Positions 42,164 through 51,805 of a stretch of DNA of 64,000 nt are shown here, piece after piece. The stretch lies in contig NZ_JBLKNZ010000001.1 in assembly GCF_051414115.1 (NCBI RefSeq), forward strand, positions 1,116,001 to 1,180,000. The letters run 5' to 3'. Source of the stretch: Halovenus marina. Its GTDB lineage: Archaea; Halobacteriota; Halobacteria; Halobacteriales; Haloarculaceae. A program made the position numbers and the translations under genes. The stretch's first letter is position 1; each line of letters opens with the position of its first letter. A model generated the notes under the pieces. That model saw nothing but the letters and a program-made list of their open reading frames with translations. It did no database searches and was not told where the DNA came from.

Positions 42164-44953
42164 CTACTGCTCGTTGATTTCGGCCAAGACGCGCTCGTGA
42201 AACTCCTGCAGCACCGCCGATTCGTCCTCTGCGAGCACCACGTCGGAGGCCATCAGCGTCGCCAACCCGAAGGCTCTCGGCGAGGGCGAATCGACGCGAT
42301 ACGACGCGAGTTCGAGGTTACCCGATTGTAGGTCCGAAAGCACCGATTCGATCCCCTCGACGTGGAGTTTGTCCTCCAGAATCTCCCGGTACGTCTCCTC
42401 GATGACCGCGAAGTCGTCGAGGTCGCTGGCAAATCCCAGTAGCATCTCACTGCTGACCTGCTGTTCGCTCGCGGACTTCTCGTAGCCCTTGTAGCGTTTG
42501 AGAATCATCAGCGAGCGCGTCGCGTTGATGCGGAAGTACCGCTGTAAGAGGTCGGTGCCGTCGAGACTCGCGCGCAGATCCGCGCGCACGTCGTCGGGGT
42601 CGATGTCCTCGACGAGACCGACCAGATCAACCTTGCGGTTGAGCGGCAAGGAGAGCGTGAAGCCGTTGTCCGCGACGGCGACTGTGACGTTCGCGTTCGC
42701 CTCCTGTGCGATCCGGTAGGCCAGCAACCGCGAGAAGCCGTCGTTGAACCGCCGCCCGTACTCGGAGTGGACGTAGTAGCGGCGCTCGTACTCGCTGTGG
42801 TCGAGTTCCTCCTCGATGACGAGTCTGCTGTCCGTGCTCACACTGTCCGGGCCAGCGTATCTGACCTGCTGGTCGAACATCTGGACGAGCGCGCGGACGC
42901 TGTGCTCGTCGAGCGGGAAGGACCGAAGCCAGACGCGTGCCTCGCTTTTGCCGCCCGCGTCGAGGTGGTCGAGAAGCGCGCGCTGAAAGTCGAGGATTTC
43001 TCGGCCCAGGTCGTAGGAGCGCGGCAAGCGCTCGGAGAACCACGACGGCACCGTCGGGCGTGAACTGGTCGGATCGACGTACACCTTCGACCCGCGGCGA
43101 TAGCGGTACTCGAAGCGGTCGCCGCCGAGCACGAACACGTCGCCCGGGTCGAGCGTGTCGAGATACGATTCGTCGAGTTGTCCGACCCACTCGTCGCTCC
43201 GAGTGATCACGTCACAGGTAAACGAGTCCGGGATAGTGCCGATGTTGGTCATGTAGATGACCCGTGCCAGTCGGCCGCGCTTGCCGACGAGCGGTTCCCC
43301 GACCGGAAACTCCTCGTAGTGATGTTCGCCGTCCGGCGGGTCGTTCGTGTCCCGCCAGACCTTCGCGTAGACGTTTTTTCCCTCCAGCCCCGGATAGTCG
43401 GCGGTCAGATAGCGACAGAGTTGTTCCCACTGCTCGTCGCCGTAGGACCGGTAGGGATACGATCGCGTGAGAATCTCCCGTATCTCCGATTCGGGCCGTG
43501 GGCCGTTTATCGCCATCCCGTAGACGTGCTGGGTGGCGACATCCTGTGGTCCTTCCGGGACGAACACCCGGTCGACGAAGCCCTCCTCGGCGCGCTTGAG
43601 CATGACCGCACACTCGACGAGTTCGTCGCGGTCGAGCGCGATAACGCGCCCCGTGACTGTCTCGCCGAGTTGGTGTCCGGCCCGACCGACGCGCTGGAGC
43701 AACGCGGCGACGGACTTCGGTGAGCCAACCTGCACCACGAGGTCCAGATCCGGCATGTCGATGCCGAGTTCGAGTGACGTTGAGGTCGTCACCACGTCCA
43801 ACTCGCCCGCCTTCAGCGCACGCTCGACGTCCTGCCGCTTCTCCTTCGAGAGGCTGCCGTGGTGACAGGCGGAATTTCGCTCGTCGTATCCGAACCGCTC
43901 GCGGAGGTTGTGAAGCACTCGCTCCGCCCCCGAGCGCGTGTTCGTGAACACGAGCGTGGTTGTATACTCCGCGATCAGGTCGTCGAGTTCCCGGTAGAAG
44001 CGGTCGTTGACCACCCCCGCGGGAGTGTTGATCAGGTCGTCTGTCGGGCAGTGGAGTTCGATGTCGAAGTTCCTGACGAAGCGCGTGTCGACGATGCTGT
44101 ACTCGCGGGATTCTCCGCCGGTTCCCTTTTCTGAAACCTCCCCGGAGAACGTTCGGCCGACTAGAAATTCCGCCACGGTATCGAGCGGTTCGACAGTCGC
44201 GGAACAGCCGATACGCGTCGGTGAATCGTTCGCGAGCGCCTCCAGTCGTTCGAGCGACACCGAGAGATGCGTCCCACGCTTGTTCTCCGCGAGGCTGTGT
44301 ATCTCGTCGACGATGACGTACTCGACAGTTCGAAGTTTCTCCCTGAACTTCGGGGAGTTGAGCAGAATGGCGAGCGTCTCGGGTGTCGTATTCAGAATGT
44401 GGGGCGTCCGTTCGAGCATCGCCTGTCGCTCGCTGTCGTCGGTGTCGCCGTGCCTGATCGCGTGTCGAATGTCGACGTCTTCGTCACGCTCGTCGAGTTT
44501 GTCGGTGATCTCATCGAGGGGAATCGCGAGATTCCGGTGGATGTCGTTCGCCAGCGATTTCAGCGGGGAGATGTACAGACAGTAGACGCTGTTGTCGAGT
44601 CCGTCTTCGGGGTCGTCAGCAGCGAGTTCACGCCGGAACAGTTCGTCGATGATCGAGCAGAAACTCGCGAGCGTCTTGCCGCTGCCAGTTGGCGAGCAGA
44701 CCAGTACGTTCTCGTCGTCGTGGATGAGCGGAATCGCCTCCTTCTGTGGCGGCGTGAAGTACCCGCCGTTCTCGGGAACGAACTCCCCGAACTGCTCGAC
44801 CCACCACTCTTGGACGACCGGTTCGAGCAGTTCGAGTACGTCAGCGTCGTCGACCTCGGTCTCTGCGACAGCCGACGCTGTCTCGGAACCGAGGAACCTC
44901 TCCGCTGCCGGTCGCTGCTCCCGTTCCATCTGTCTCTCACTTGGGCGCAACAT
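42164..44953 (-). CDS. Lhr-type ATP-dependent DNA/RNA helicase
   Basis: 929 residues of the Lhr core. SF2 motifs: Q-motif FTPPQKEAIP, Walker A SPTGSGKT (about 88-95), YISPLKSL, TTPETLAIL, Walker B VIVDEIHSL, IGCSATV, TNTRSGAE, TSLELGIDMP and QRVGRAGHQ. An Lhr-specific C-terminal domain follows (DVFVLGGDRFEYRYRRG, PSWFSERLPRSYDLG). It unwinds DNA and RNA:DNA forks and is implicated in repair of stalled replication. MEREQR at 44929 is an alternative start. It is the last gene of the minus-strand run from the SDR gene. Confidence 0.92.
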   Translation of the reverse strand: MLRPSERQMEREQRPAAERFLGSETASAVAETEVDDADVLELLEPVVQEWWVEQFGEFVPENGGYFTPPQKEAIPLIHDDENVLVCSPTGSGKTLASFCSIIDELFRRELAADDPEDGLDNSVYCLYISPLKSLANDIHRNLAIPLDEITDKLDERDEDVDIRHAIRHGDTDDSERQAMLERTPHILNTTPETLAILLNSPKFREKLRTVEYVIVDEIHSLAENKRGTHLSVSLERLEALANDSPTRIGCSATVEPLDTVAEFLVGRTFSGEVSEKGTGGESREYSIVDTRFVRNFDIELHCPTDDLINTPAGVVNDRFYRELDDLIAEYTTTLVFTNTRSGAERVLHNLRERFGYDERNSACHHGSLSKEKRQDVERALKAGELDVVTTSTSLELGIDMPDLDLVVQVGSPKSVAALLQRVGRAGHQLGETVTGRVIALDRDELVECAVMLKRAEEGFVDRVFVPEGPQDVATQHVYGMAINGPRPESEIREILTRSYPYRSYGDEQWEQLCRYLTADYPGLEGKNVYAKVWRDTNDPPDGEHHYEEFPVGEPLVGKRGRLARVIYMTNIGTIPDSFTCDVITRSDEWVGQLDESYLDTLDPGDVFVLGGDRFEYRYRRGSKVYVDPTSSRPTVPSWFSERLPRSYDLGREILDFQRALLDHLDAGGKSEARVWLRSFPLDEHSVRALVQMFDQQVRYAGPDSVSTDSRLVIEEELDHSEYERRYYVHSEYGRRFNDGFSRLLAYRIAQEANANVTVAVADNGFTLSLPLNRKVDLVGLVEDIDPDDVRADLRASLDGTDLLQRYFRINATRSLMILKRYKGYEKSASEQQVSSEMLLGFASDLDDFAVIEETYREILEDKLHVEGIESVLSDLQSGNLELASYRVDSPSPRAFGLATLMASDVVLAEDESAVLQEFHERVLAEINEQ

Positions 44954-45057
44954 GCTTGTGGGTTTCCCCGCCGCTCGCGGTGATTTCCTTCCGTGGTCAC
45001 GACGCGATCACCTCTCGATGGTTACGATACGAACACTGGTCGACGGCCGCAACGCGG

Positions 45058-45636
45058 TCACTTCTCGACAGTCACGACTCCTTCCGTCGAGTCGAAGTTG
45101 ACCCGACGGTCCGCGGCGACGGTGAGGCTGACCAGCACGTGCTGGATGCGCTGGTCGTGTTCGACGATGACAGCGGTGTCCCACTGCGTGTAATCGCTGG
45201 TGCGGACGAACGGCTGCGTGTAACAGCCGTATAGGTGCAGCGTCCGGCCGTCGAGTTCGACCCGCTTGAATCGCTGAGAGACCGAACTCGACCCGAACCC
45301 GGACTCGACGAGGATGACGCTTTCGCTGTCGAAATCCACCGCATCGAGTCGGTCGCCGTCGCTCGACTGCTCGATATCAACTGCCATTTCGAGTGCTGCC
45401 CGGTTCGCGATCGAACGAACTCGATACGCGGGGTCAGCCTCCGTGTAATCGAGCGGGTCTCCCGCAACTCGCACCCCAGAAAGCTGCTCGAAGGGGAGCG
45501 ATGGCTCCGCTGGCATCCCCTCGCACAGATACTGTTCGTTGTCCTCGCTTTCTGGCGATTCCTTGGACGGGTCGACTCGGTACGGTGGCTCGTCGGTTCT
45601 CGGTACGTCGGTCGGTGTTTCGTTGGTTTCCCCCAT
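45058..45636 (-). CDS. Conserved hypothetical protein
   Basis: 192 residues. The N-terminal about 45 are polar and disordered-looking (MGETNETPTDVPRTDEPPYR). The rest is a probable alpha/beta fold with repeated hydrophobic strands (DAVDFDSESVILVESGFGS, WDTAVIVEHDQRIQHVLVSLTV). No motif or signal recognised. It starts 10 nt after leuS and is likely in the same transcript. Confidence 0.7.
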   Translation of the reverse strand: MGETNETPTDVPRTDEPPYRVDPSKESPESEDNEQYLCEGMPAEPSLPFEQLSGVRVAGDPLDYTEADPAYRVRSIANRAALEMAVDIEQSSDGDRLDAVDFDSESVILVESGFGSSSVSQRFKRVELDGRTLHLYGCYTQPFVRTSDYTQWDTAVIVEHDQRIQHVLVSLTVAADRRVNFDSTEGVVTVEK

Positions 45637-45646
45637 AGTATTCCTC

Positions 45647-48274
45647 TTAACGGACGTGTATCGCTGGACGCCCCGGTCGGGCTTTGTTCGCGCGTTCGTC
45701 GCTCTCCTCCGCTCGACGAACTATCACGTCGACGCCGAACTCGTCGTCGAGCAGCCACGACGCGCGGTCGAGCAGTTCGAACTCCTCCGCGGGGTCGAGT
45801 ACGGGCGGTAGTCGCTGTGTTCGGTCTTCGAGTTCTGCCGCGTAGGACTGGGCGGGTTCGCCAACCTCCTGCATGCGCTCGTCCGCCATCACCGTCCCGA
45901 CGAAGGCCTCTCGCTTTTCCGCCTCGCGCGCCTGCCGGTATATCTCGAACTTCCAGTCGGGTGCGACGACGACCTCTATCTCTGCTGCATCAGCGAGATC
46001 AGCCACCTCGAATATCTCCCGCACGTCGTCGCGGAGTTGCTCGACGATGCGGCGCTGGGCGGCGTAGTCCTCGACTGCGTGCTCGGGCGTCGGCCAGCCG
46101 GCGTGTGCGACGATGCCGTCGCCGCGCAGGAGGTTCCAGCACTCCTCGCCGAGATACGGCGTCAGCGGCGCGATCAGACGGGTCAGCACGCGCAACCCGC
46201 GTCGGTAGACCGCCTCGTGTGGCTGGCCGTACTCGCGGTACTGGCCGAGCAGGCCCGCAAGTCCCCTGATCTCGTTGACAGCACGGTGGAAGCGAACGCG
46301 CTCGTACTCCTCGGAGACGGCCTGGATTGTTCGGTCGATTTCGCGGGCGACGTACTCGTCCTGTGGCTCCCGCGACTCTCGGCAGTCGATGCCGTTCGCG
46401 AAGGTGTCGACCATGCTGTAGATCTGTTGCTGGATGTCGTAGGCGCTGCCGACATCCCGGGCCGTCCACTCGAAGTCCTGTTCGGGATGGGCCGCCGAGA
46501 GGACGAACAGGCGCGTCGTCTCCGCGCCGTACTCGTGGGGGCTGACGACGTTGCCCTTCGTCTTGGACATCTTCTCGCCGCTGTGCAACACCGTCCCCTG
46601 ATTGATGAGGCGCTCGACCGGTTCCTCGAAGTCGATCAGGCCGATATCCGAGAGCGCGCGGGTGAAAAACCGGATGTACAGCAGGTGCAAGACGGCGTGT
46701 TCCTCGCCGCCGACGTAGACGTCGACCGGGAGCCACTCGTTCGCTCGCTCGCTGTCGAAGGGAACGTCCGACCGGTCGGGTGAGAGATACCGGAGGAAGT
46801 ACCACGACGAGTCGACGAAAGTGTCCATCGTGTCAGTCTCGCGGCGGGCCTCACCCCCGCACTCTGGGCAGGTCGTCTGGACGAACTCCGTGGCCGCTTC
46901 GAGCGGGTTCGCTCGCGTCTGGACGAACTCGGGCAGCTCGACCGGCAACTCGTTTTCGGGCACCAGCACTGGCCCACACTCCTCGCAGTGGACGACCGGG
47001 ATCGGCGTGCCCCAGTAGCGCTGTCGGGAGATGAGCCAGTCCCGCAGGCGGTAGGTCACGTCCTCGCGGGCTTCATCGAGATCCGCAAGCAGACGCTCAC
47101 GGGCCGGGCTGCTCGCGAGGCCGTCGTACTCTCCGCTGTCGGTGAGCATCCCCTCGCCGGTAAAGGGCGCGGTGCCGATGTCGACCGGCGTGTCGTCGAC
47201 GGGTTCGACGACCTGTGGGATCGGCAGATCCTGTGCAGTCGCGAACTCGTAGTCGCGCTCGTTGTGTGCGGGCACGCCCATCACCGCGCCGGTTCCGACG
47301 TCTTCCAGCACGTACGATGCCACGTAGACCGGGAGTTCCTCGCCCGACGCCGGGTTGGTCGCCGTCAGGTCGGTTCGGATGCCGGAAAACTCCGTCTCTC
47401 GCTCGCTACGGGCAGATTCGACGTACTCTGCGACGGCCTCGCGTTCCTCCGCGAGCGTTCGGGCCAGATCGTGACCCGGCGAGACGGCGAGATAACTCGC
47501 GCCGAAGATGGTGTCGAGTCGCGTCGTGAACACGTCCACGTCGCCGTACTCCTTGACTTCGAACGTGACGCGTGCGCCCTCGCGTTTGCCGATCCAGTTG
47601 CGCTGAATCTCTTTGACACTTTCGGGCCAGCCATCCAGGTCGTCGAGTCCGTCGAGCAGTTCCTCGGCGTAGTCGGTGATGGTGAAAAACCACTGGTCGA
47701 GTTCGCGCCGACCGACGGGCGTCTCACACCGCCAGCACACGTCCCCGTCGTCGTGTTCGACGACCTGTGCGTCCGCGAGGACGGTCTCACACTCCGGACA
47801 CCAGTTCACCGCGGCGGCGTCGTACTCGACGAGGCCTTCCTCGTAGAACTTCCGGAAGAAGTACTGATTCCACCGGTAGTACTCGGGGTCGCAGGTCGTG
47901 ATCTCTCGCGACCAGTCGTAGCCGAAGCCGAGTTCCTCCATGTCCTCGCGCATCTCGGTGATGCAGGCCTCGGTCCACGAGCGGGGGTCGGTGAATCGCT
48001 CGTTCGCGGCGTTTTCCGCGGGCAACCCGAACGCGTCCCACCCCATCGGGTGCAGCACGTCGTCGGCCTGCATCCGTCGATACCGGGCGTACGCGTCGGT
48101 GATCGCGTAGTTTCTGACGTGACCCATGTGGAGGTTGCCAGACGTGTACGGAAACATCCCGAGCACGTACGTCGGGTCGACCGCGCCGTCGTCGAGTTCG
48201 TAGGCGTGCTCGCGGTTCCAGACGTACTGCCAGTACTCGGTCACCTGCGCATGGTTGTAGTTGCGTCCGGACAT
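45647..48274 (-). CDS. leuS: Leucyl-tRNA synthetase (bacterial-type architecture)
   Basis: 875 residues. HIGH-type motif TSGNLHMGHVRNYA (about 46-59), an editing domain with TTRLDTIFGASYLAVSPGHDLA, and zinc-like Cys pairs (CPECETVLADAQ, CWRCETP). KMSKS-type GEKMSKTKGNVVSPHEYG lies near 590-607, followed by the anticodon domain and a C-terminal ARPGRPAIHV. The domain order and the terminal PGKPAI-like end are those of bacterial LeuRS, known in haloarchaea as a replacement of the archaeal form. It charges tRNA-Leu. Confidence 0.95.
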   Translation of the reverse strand: MSGRNYNHAQVTEYWQYVWNREHAYELDDGAVDPTYVLGMFPYTSGNLHMGHVRNYAITDAYARYRRMQADDVLHPMGWDAFGLPAENAANERFTDPRSWTEACITEMREDMEELGFGYDWSREITTCDPEYYRWNQYFFRKFYEEGLVEYDAAAVNWCPECETVLADAQVVEHDDGDVCWRCETPVGRRELDQWFFTITDYAEELLDGLDDLDGWPESVKEIQRNWIGKREGARVTFEVKEYGDVDVFTTRLDTIFGASYLAVSPGHDLARTLAEEREAVAEYVESARSERETEFSGIRTDLTATNPASGEELPVYVASYVLEDVGTGAVMGVPAHNERDYEFATAQDLPIPQVVEPVDDTPVDIGTAPFTGEGMLTDSGEYDGLASSPARERLLADLDEAREDVTYRLRDWLISRQRYWGTPIPVVHCEECGPVLVPENELPVELPEFVQTRANPLEAATEFVQTTCPECGGEARRETDTMDTFVDSSWYFLRYLSPDRSDVPFDSERANEWLPVDVYVGGEEHAVLHLLYIRFFTRALSDIGLIDFEEPVERLINQGTVLHSGEKMSKTKGNVVSPHEYGAETTRLFVLSAAHPEQDFEWTARDVGSAYDIQQQIYSMVDTFANGIDCRESREPQDEYVAREIDRTIQAVSEEYERVRFHRAVNEIRGLAGLLGQYREYGQPHEAVYRRGLRVLTRLIAPLTPYLGEECWNLLRGDGIVAHAGWPTPEHAVEDYAAQRRIVEQLRDDVREIFEVADLADAAEIEVVVAPDWKFEIYRQAREAEKREAFVGTVMADERMQEVGEPAQSYAAELEDRTQRLPPVLDPAEEFELLDRASWLLDDEFGVDVIVRRAEESDERANKARPGRPAIHVR

Positions 48275-48282
48275 TCCTTACC

Positions 48283-49491
48283 TCATCTCCGGTCGGCGAG
48301 TATATCATTGTTGGCGTCTCCGACCATTCGCTTACCCCTGTGCAGTTCAAGGACGATGCACGCACCGTCGTCTGTCTCGCCAATTTCCAGTGTCCCGTCG
48401 ATGCTCTGGACCAGCGAGTGAACGAGCCAGAGGCCGAGTCCGCTCCCGTGAACGAGCGGTGTCTCCTTTCCCGTCAGCAACACCTGCCGCTCCTGCTCTG
48501 GGAGCCCCGGCCCATCGTCCCGAACGTGGATTTTCGTCGATGTGTCCGATTCGGTCACGTCGATTCTGACTGACGGGGAGCCGCCTGCGTGTTTGGCTGC
48601 GTTCTCGACCAATTCCCGGAGTGCAAGCTCCAGACGTGAATCGGCCCACGCCATCGCCGTCTCCGGCGCAGCGATGCAAACTGACACAGCAGGATGCGCG
48701 TCATCGACTGCATTCGCCACCCGGGTCACAACAGGAACGATATCCATCAACTGTGGCTCCGAAGGGGTATTCAGATTCGCCTCCAGTTTGTTTGCCGTTT
48801 CGGTGATGTCCAACAGCCCGTCGCTCGTTTCGACTATCTGACGTGCGTAGTCGGCTTCCTGCCCGTCGATTTCATTCACCAGTATCGACGCCAATCCCGA
48901 GATCACGTTCATATCGTTGCGGAGATTGTGTCTGAGAACTCGGTTCAGCACGCTGATGAGTTGGTTTCGAGTGCGGAGCTGTTCTTGCTGGTCTTTCAAC
49001 TCGCGTTCGTAGATGTGTCGCTCGATGGTCTGACCGAGCAGCTGAGCAAACAGTTCAACGAAGTGAATCTCTGTATCGGTAAACACCGTCTCTCGCTCCT
49101 CGTCAGCGGCGAAACAGACCGTTCCGTGCGGTTCGTCGTTGACCGTTACTTTGGCACCGATGTAGGTTCCGAGATCGAATCTCTCGATCGCAGTGTTCGA
49201 GATTGCGGCGGAGGCGTCGGCATCTTCGATAGCGAGTACACTGTCGATCTGAACCGTCCGACGGCAGTACGCCTCGTCGAGTGGACAGCGCTCGCCGGGC
49301 TGGATCAGTGGATGATCGCCTGCCGAGAGTACGATCTCCTGTGTGCCCTGCTGAATCTGTGTATAGAACCCGAGCGGGAGTTTGAGGAAGCCCCTCCCGA
49401 TCTCGAGCGCTTGCTGAATCTTTTTCTTTGGGTCGCTATCTGGATCAGCAAAGACCTCGTAGAGCCGTTCTCGGCTGCGTGCTGGGTCCAT
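48283..49491 (-). CDS. GAF-domain sensor histidine kinase
   Basis: The ATG at 49491 (MDPARSRERLYEVFADPD) gives 402 residues; a GTG at 49560 would add 23 and abut the SDR stop. GAF domain at about 15-150 (LPLGFYTQIQQGTQEIV, GTVCFAADEERE) with several Cys. H-box RVLRHNLRNDMNVISG (about 185-200), N-box RELVENAAKHAGG, G1 VRDDGPGLPEQE and G2 GSGLGLWLVHSL are all intact. Cytosolic. No response regulator nearby. Confidence 0.9.
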   Translation of the reverse strand: MDPARSRERLYEVFADPDSDPKKKIQQALEIGRGFLKLPLGFYTQIQQGTQEIVLSAGDHPLIQPGERCPLDEAYCRRTVQIDSVLAIEDADASAAISNTAIERFDLGTYIGAKVTVNDEPHGTVCFAADEERETVFTDTEIHFVELFAQLLGQTIERHIYERELKDQQEQLRTRNQLISVLNRVLRHNLRNDMNVISGLASILVNEIDGQEADYARQIVETSDGLLDITETANKLEANLNTPSEPQLMDIVPVVTRVANAVDDAHPAVSVCIAAPETAMAWADSRLELALRELVENAAKHAGGSPSVRIDVTESDTSTKIHVRDDGPGLPEQERQVLLTGKETPLVHGSGLGLWLVHSLVQSIDGTLEIGETDDGACIVLELHRGKRMVGDANNDILADRR

Positions 49492-49560
49492 CTCTTGCGT
49501 ATCACGATATTCGTCCAAATCTGAAAAAATTGCGATACACCCCTGAATTCCGTCTGTCAC

Positions 49561-50334
49561 CTACCGGCTCAGATAGCCGCCGTCGACGGCGAGCGCTTCG
49601 CCCGTGGCGAAGGACGCGCCGTCGGATGCCAGCCACAGCACCGCGTCCGCAATCTCGTCTACGTTTCCGAGTCGCTGCATCGGATGGAGCGCTTCGGTCT
49701 CTGCGCGCATCTGCTCGTCAGTCGTCACGCCCGCGTCGTCGAGCATCTGCGTCTCGATGTAGCCCGGACAGACCGCGTTCACGCGGATGTCCTCGGTCGC
49801 CTGTTCGAGCGCTGCCACCTTCGTCAGGCCGACGACGCCATGTTTCGCCGCCGTGTACGCTGGCGTTCCGGCCTCGCCAACCTGTCCGAGGATGGATGCA
49901 GTGTTGACGATTGCGCCGCCGCCGTCCTCGTGCATCGCCGGAATCTCCTTGCGCAGACACCGCCAGATGCCGCTGAGATTGACGTCGATGATCGCCTGCC
50001 AGCTTTCCTCCGAAATTTCGTGGGTCTCGTCGAAGGTGCCGCCGATCCCCGCGTTGTTGAACGCCACGTCGAGGCCACCGTACTCCTCCGTTGCAGTCTC
50101 GACCATCTGCTCGACGTCGCCGTCGTCGGTCACGTCGACTTCGACGAACGTCGCGGCACCGTCTGTGTCGTCGTTGATCGTGGCGGCAGTCTCCTCGCCG
50201 CCCTCGGTGTCGACGTCCGCGAGAACGACGTTCGCGCCAGCGTCGCCGAACTCGACTGCAGTCTCTTGCCCGATTCCCGATCCTGCACCTGTTACGACGA
50301 CTGTCTTCCCATCGAAGTCACTCTTGTGTGACAT
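49561..50334 (-). CDS. SDR family NAD(P)-dependent oxidoreductase
   Basis: The start at 50334 (MSHKSDFDGKTVVVTGAG) gives 257 residues; a longer frame to 50436 is not family-like. The cofactor motif TGAGSGIGQ lies at about 15-23, LADVDTEGG disfavours or allows NAD, and NNAG is at about 96. The catalytic Ser of ASILGQVGE and the Y-x3-K of AYTAAKHG (about 162-166) are present. C-terminal YLSR. Classical 250-residue short-chain dehydrogenase; substrate unknown. Confidence 0.92.
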   Translation of the reverse strand: MSHKSDFDGKTVVVTGAGSGIGQETAVEFGDAGANVVLADVDTEGGEETAATINDDTDGAATFVEVDVTDDGDVEQMVETATEEYGGLDVAFNNAGIGGTFDETHEISEESWQAIIDVNLSGIWRCLRKEIPAMHEDGGGAIVNTASILGQVGEAGTPAYTAAKHGVVGLTKVAALEQATEDIRVNAVCPGYIETQMLDDAGVTTDEQMRAETEALHPMQRLGNVDEIADAVLWLASDGASFATGEALAVDGGYLSR

Positions 50335-50450
50335 GTACGTTCGTACGTTGGATGCCCAGATAAGTCCAGCGGGTATTCTCACAGTCGAGTATTGTGGATC
50401 CGCTTGCTGGTGTCGGTCTGGGGCGTCGCCGCTCACGATAACGGAAGGGG

Positions 50451-50458
50451 TTTACTCC
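50451..50458 (+). promoter_or_regulatory. TATA-like box for the gene at 50479
   Basis: tttactcc 21-28 nt before the ATG at 50479, consistent with a leaderless message. Confidence 0.45.
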
Positions 50459-50478
50459 CGGTTTTCCTACGGAGATCT

Positions 50479-50898
50479 ATGGGCGCGTTCAGTCTCTATC
50501 CGCTGTTCGAGGCCGATGTAGACGAGGAGGCAGCAACGGCAATTCTCGACCCGTACGTGGAAGCGTACAGCGATGTCACGTACGAGACTGAACCACTTGC
50601 AGACCCGCCCGAAGACGCCTTCGTCCCGAAGGAAACGCTTTCTATCGAGACGCTCGATACGTTCGTCGAACTGTTCGAGGACCTGCTGAGATATCCAAAG
50701 ATCGAGGGGGCGAGGCTGTGGGGGCCGAGTTCTGAGCGATTCCCGGTCATCATCCAGCACAGCGCGCTCCAGCAACTGTCGGATCCGGACCTCTACGAGT
50801 TTCACGCGCTCGATGACCGTCGGACGATGGTCGTCGCCGAGAGCGAACTGGAATTTCGGCGAATCCACGAGGAAATTCCGCCGACATCCCGTGAGTAG
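50479..50898 (+). CDS. Conserved hypothetical protein
   Basis: 139 residues starting MGAFSLYPLFEADVDEEAAT. Acidic, alpha/beta, no TM, no recognised motif. The longer frame back to 50392 overlaps the SDR promoter region and is unlikely. It is convergent with the LAGLIDADG-like gene at 50919. Confidence 0.65.
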   Translation: MGAFSLYPLFEADVDEEAATAILDPYVEAYSDVTYETEPLADPPEDAFVPKETLSIETLDTFVELFEDLLRYPKIEGARLWGPSSERFPVIIQHSALQQLSDPDLYEFHALDDRRTMVVAESELEFRRIHEEIPPTSRE

Positions 50899-50918
50899 CG
50901 ACGAACCCGTCCGGACAC

Positions 50919-51767
50919 TCACGCCGCGTTCTGTTCACAGCGCCGTGCTATTGCCACGGGAGCGGTCAACGTCTCGTAGGCGTCGCCGCTGAGATAGATC
51001 GGCCACGATCCGCTGCTGACGCCGTCGGGGTCGTCGGTCACGTCACGGAACAGCGCTTCGAGCGACTGGCGGTAGCTCTCTTGGCGTGTTTCAGCGATCT
51101 GAAGCCCGGGCCGGTCGCTCCGGTCGTGTCCACGCAACGCGACGTACACCTGAGCGAACGGCAGTCGAACAGCGTGGGGGGCTGGAGCCTCCCACAGCGG
51201 GAGCGTTCGGACGCTCTGTGCGTTTTTGTGTCCAGCGGGACAGCCAAGTGCGACCAGCAATCGCCCGAGAACGGCCCCGTCCTGCTGGGGTTCGTACTCT
51301 GGGGGCGCGTCAGCGACGCGGTGCAGTCGACAGCCGAGAGCGCTCGCTACACCGGCGATCAGGCACTGCTCGGACTCCTCGCTCGCAGTGAATCGTGGGG
51401 TGTACGTCTCGGTTGCAATCGACCCGCCAGCGTAGATCCCCGCGGCGAGACCGGCGAGTCCAACCATCGTGTCGTCGTCCCACGCGTCAGGCAGCCAGTC
51501 ACGCCGTTCGAGGGTCTGGAGTCCCCGATAGGCGTCGGGCATGCCATCGTCGGCCAGCCAGCGTTTCATTCGACCGCGGGGCAACTCGACCATCGTGCTG
51601 ATCGCCTGCGACCCTTTCTCGGGATTGTCGGCGGCGACTGCCTGCACGCGCTCGTAGTCCGCAATCACCTCCCACGGATCGTCGTAGCCGGGCGGGTCGT
51701 AGGTTCGGACGAAGGCCTGTTTGAGCGAGTGTGTGTCAGTCGGGTCGTAGAGTGAACTGGAGGGCAT
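50919..51767 (-). CDS. HTH plus LAGLIDADG-like domain protein, probable DNA-binding regulator
   Basis: 282 residues. About 50-85 (KGSQAISTMVELPRGRMKRW) has the look of a helix-turn-helix. About 100-215 contains LAGLAAGIYAGGSI, TYTPRF and DGAVLGRLLVALGCPAGHK, which resemble a homing-endonuclease fold of the LAGLIDADG_3 type, but without a clean acidic catalytic pair, so nuclease activity is doubtful. Such proteins in haloarchaea are probably domesticated regulators. It ends at 50919 and its start is 39 nt downstream of the pilin stop at 51806 on the same strand, so control of pilin genes is a reasonable guess. Confidence 0.6.
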   Translation of the reverse strand: MPSSSLYDPTDTHSLKQAFVRTYDPPGYDDPWEVIADYERVQAVAADNPEKGSQAISTMVELPRGRMKRWLADDGMPDAYRGLQTLERRDWLPDAWDDDTMVGLAGLAAGIYAGGSIATETYTPRFTASEESEQCLIAGVASALGCRLHRVADAPPEYEPQQDGAVLGRLLVALGCPAGHKNAQSVRTLPLWEAPAPHAVRLPFAQVYVALRGHDRSDRPGLQIAETRQESYRQSLEALFRDVTDDPDGVSSGSWPIYLSGDAYETLTAPVAIARRCEQNAA

Positions 51768-51805
51768 GATAAGTATAGAGCGACCGGAGGAAAGGGGGTG
51801 TTCAG

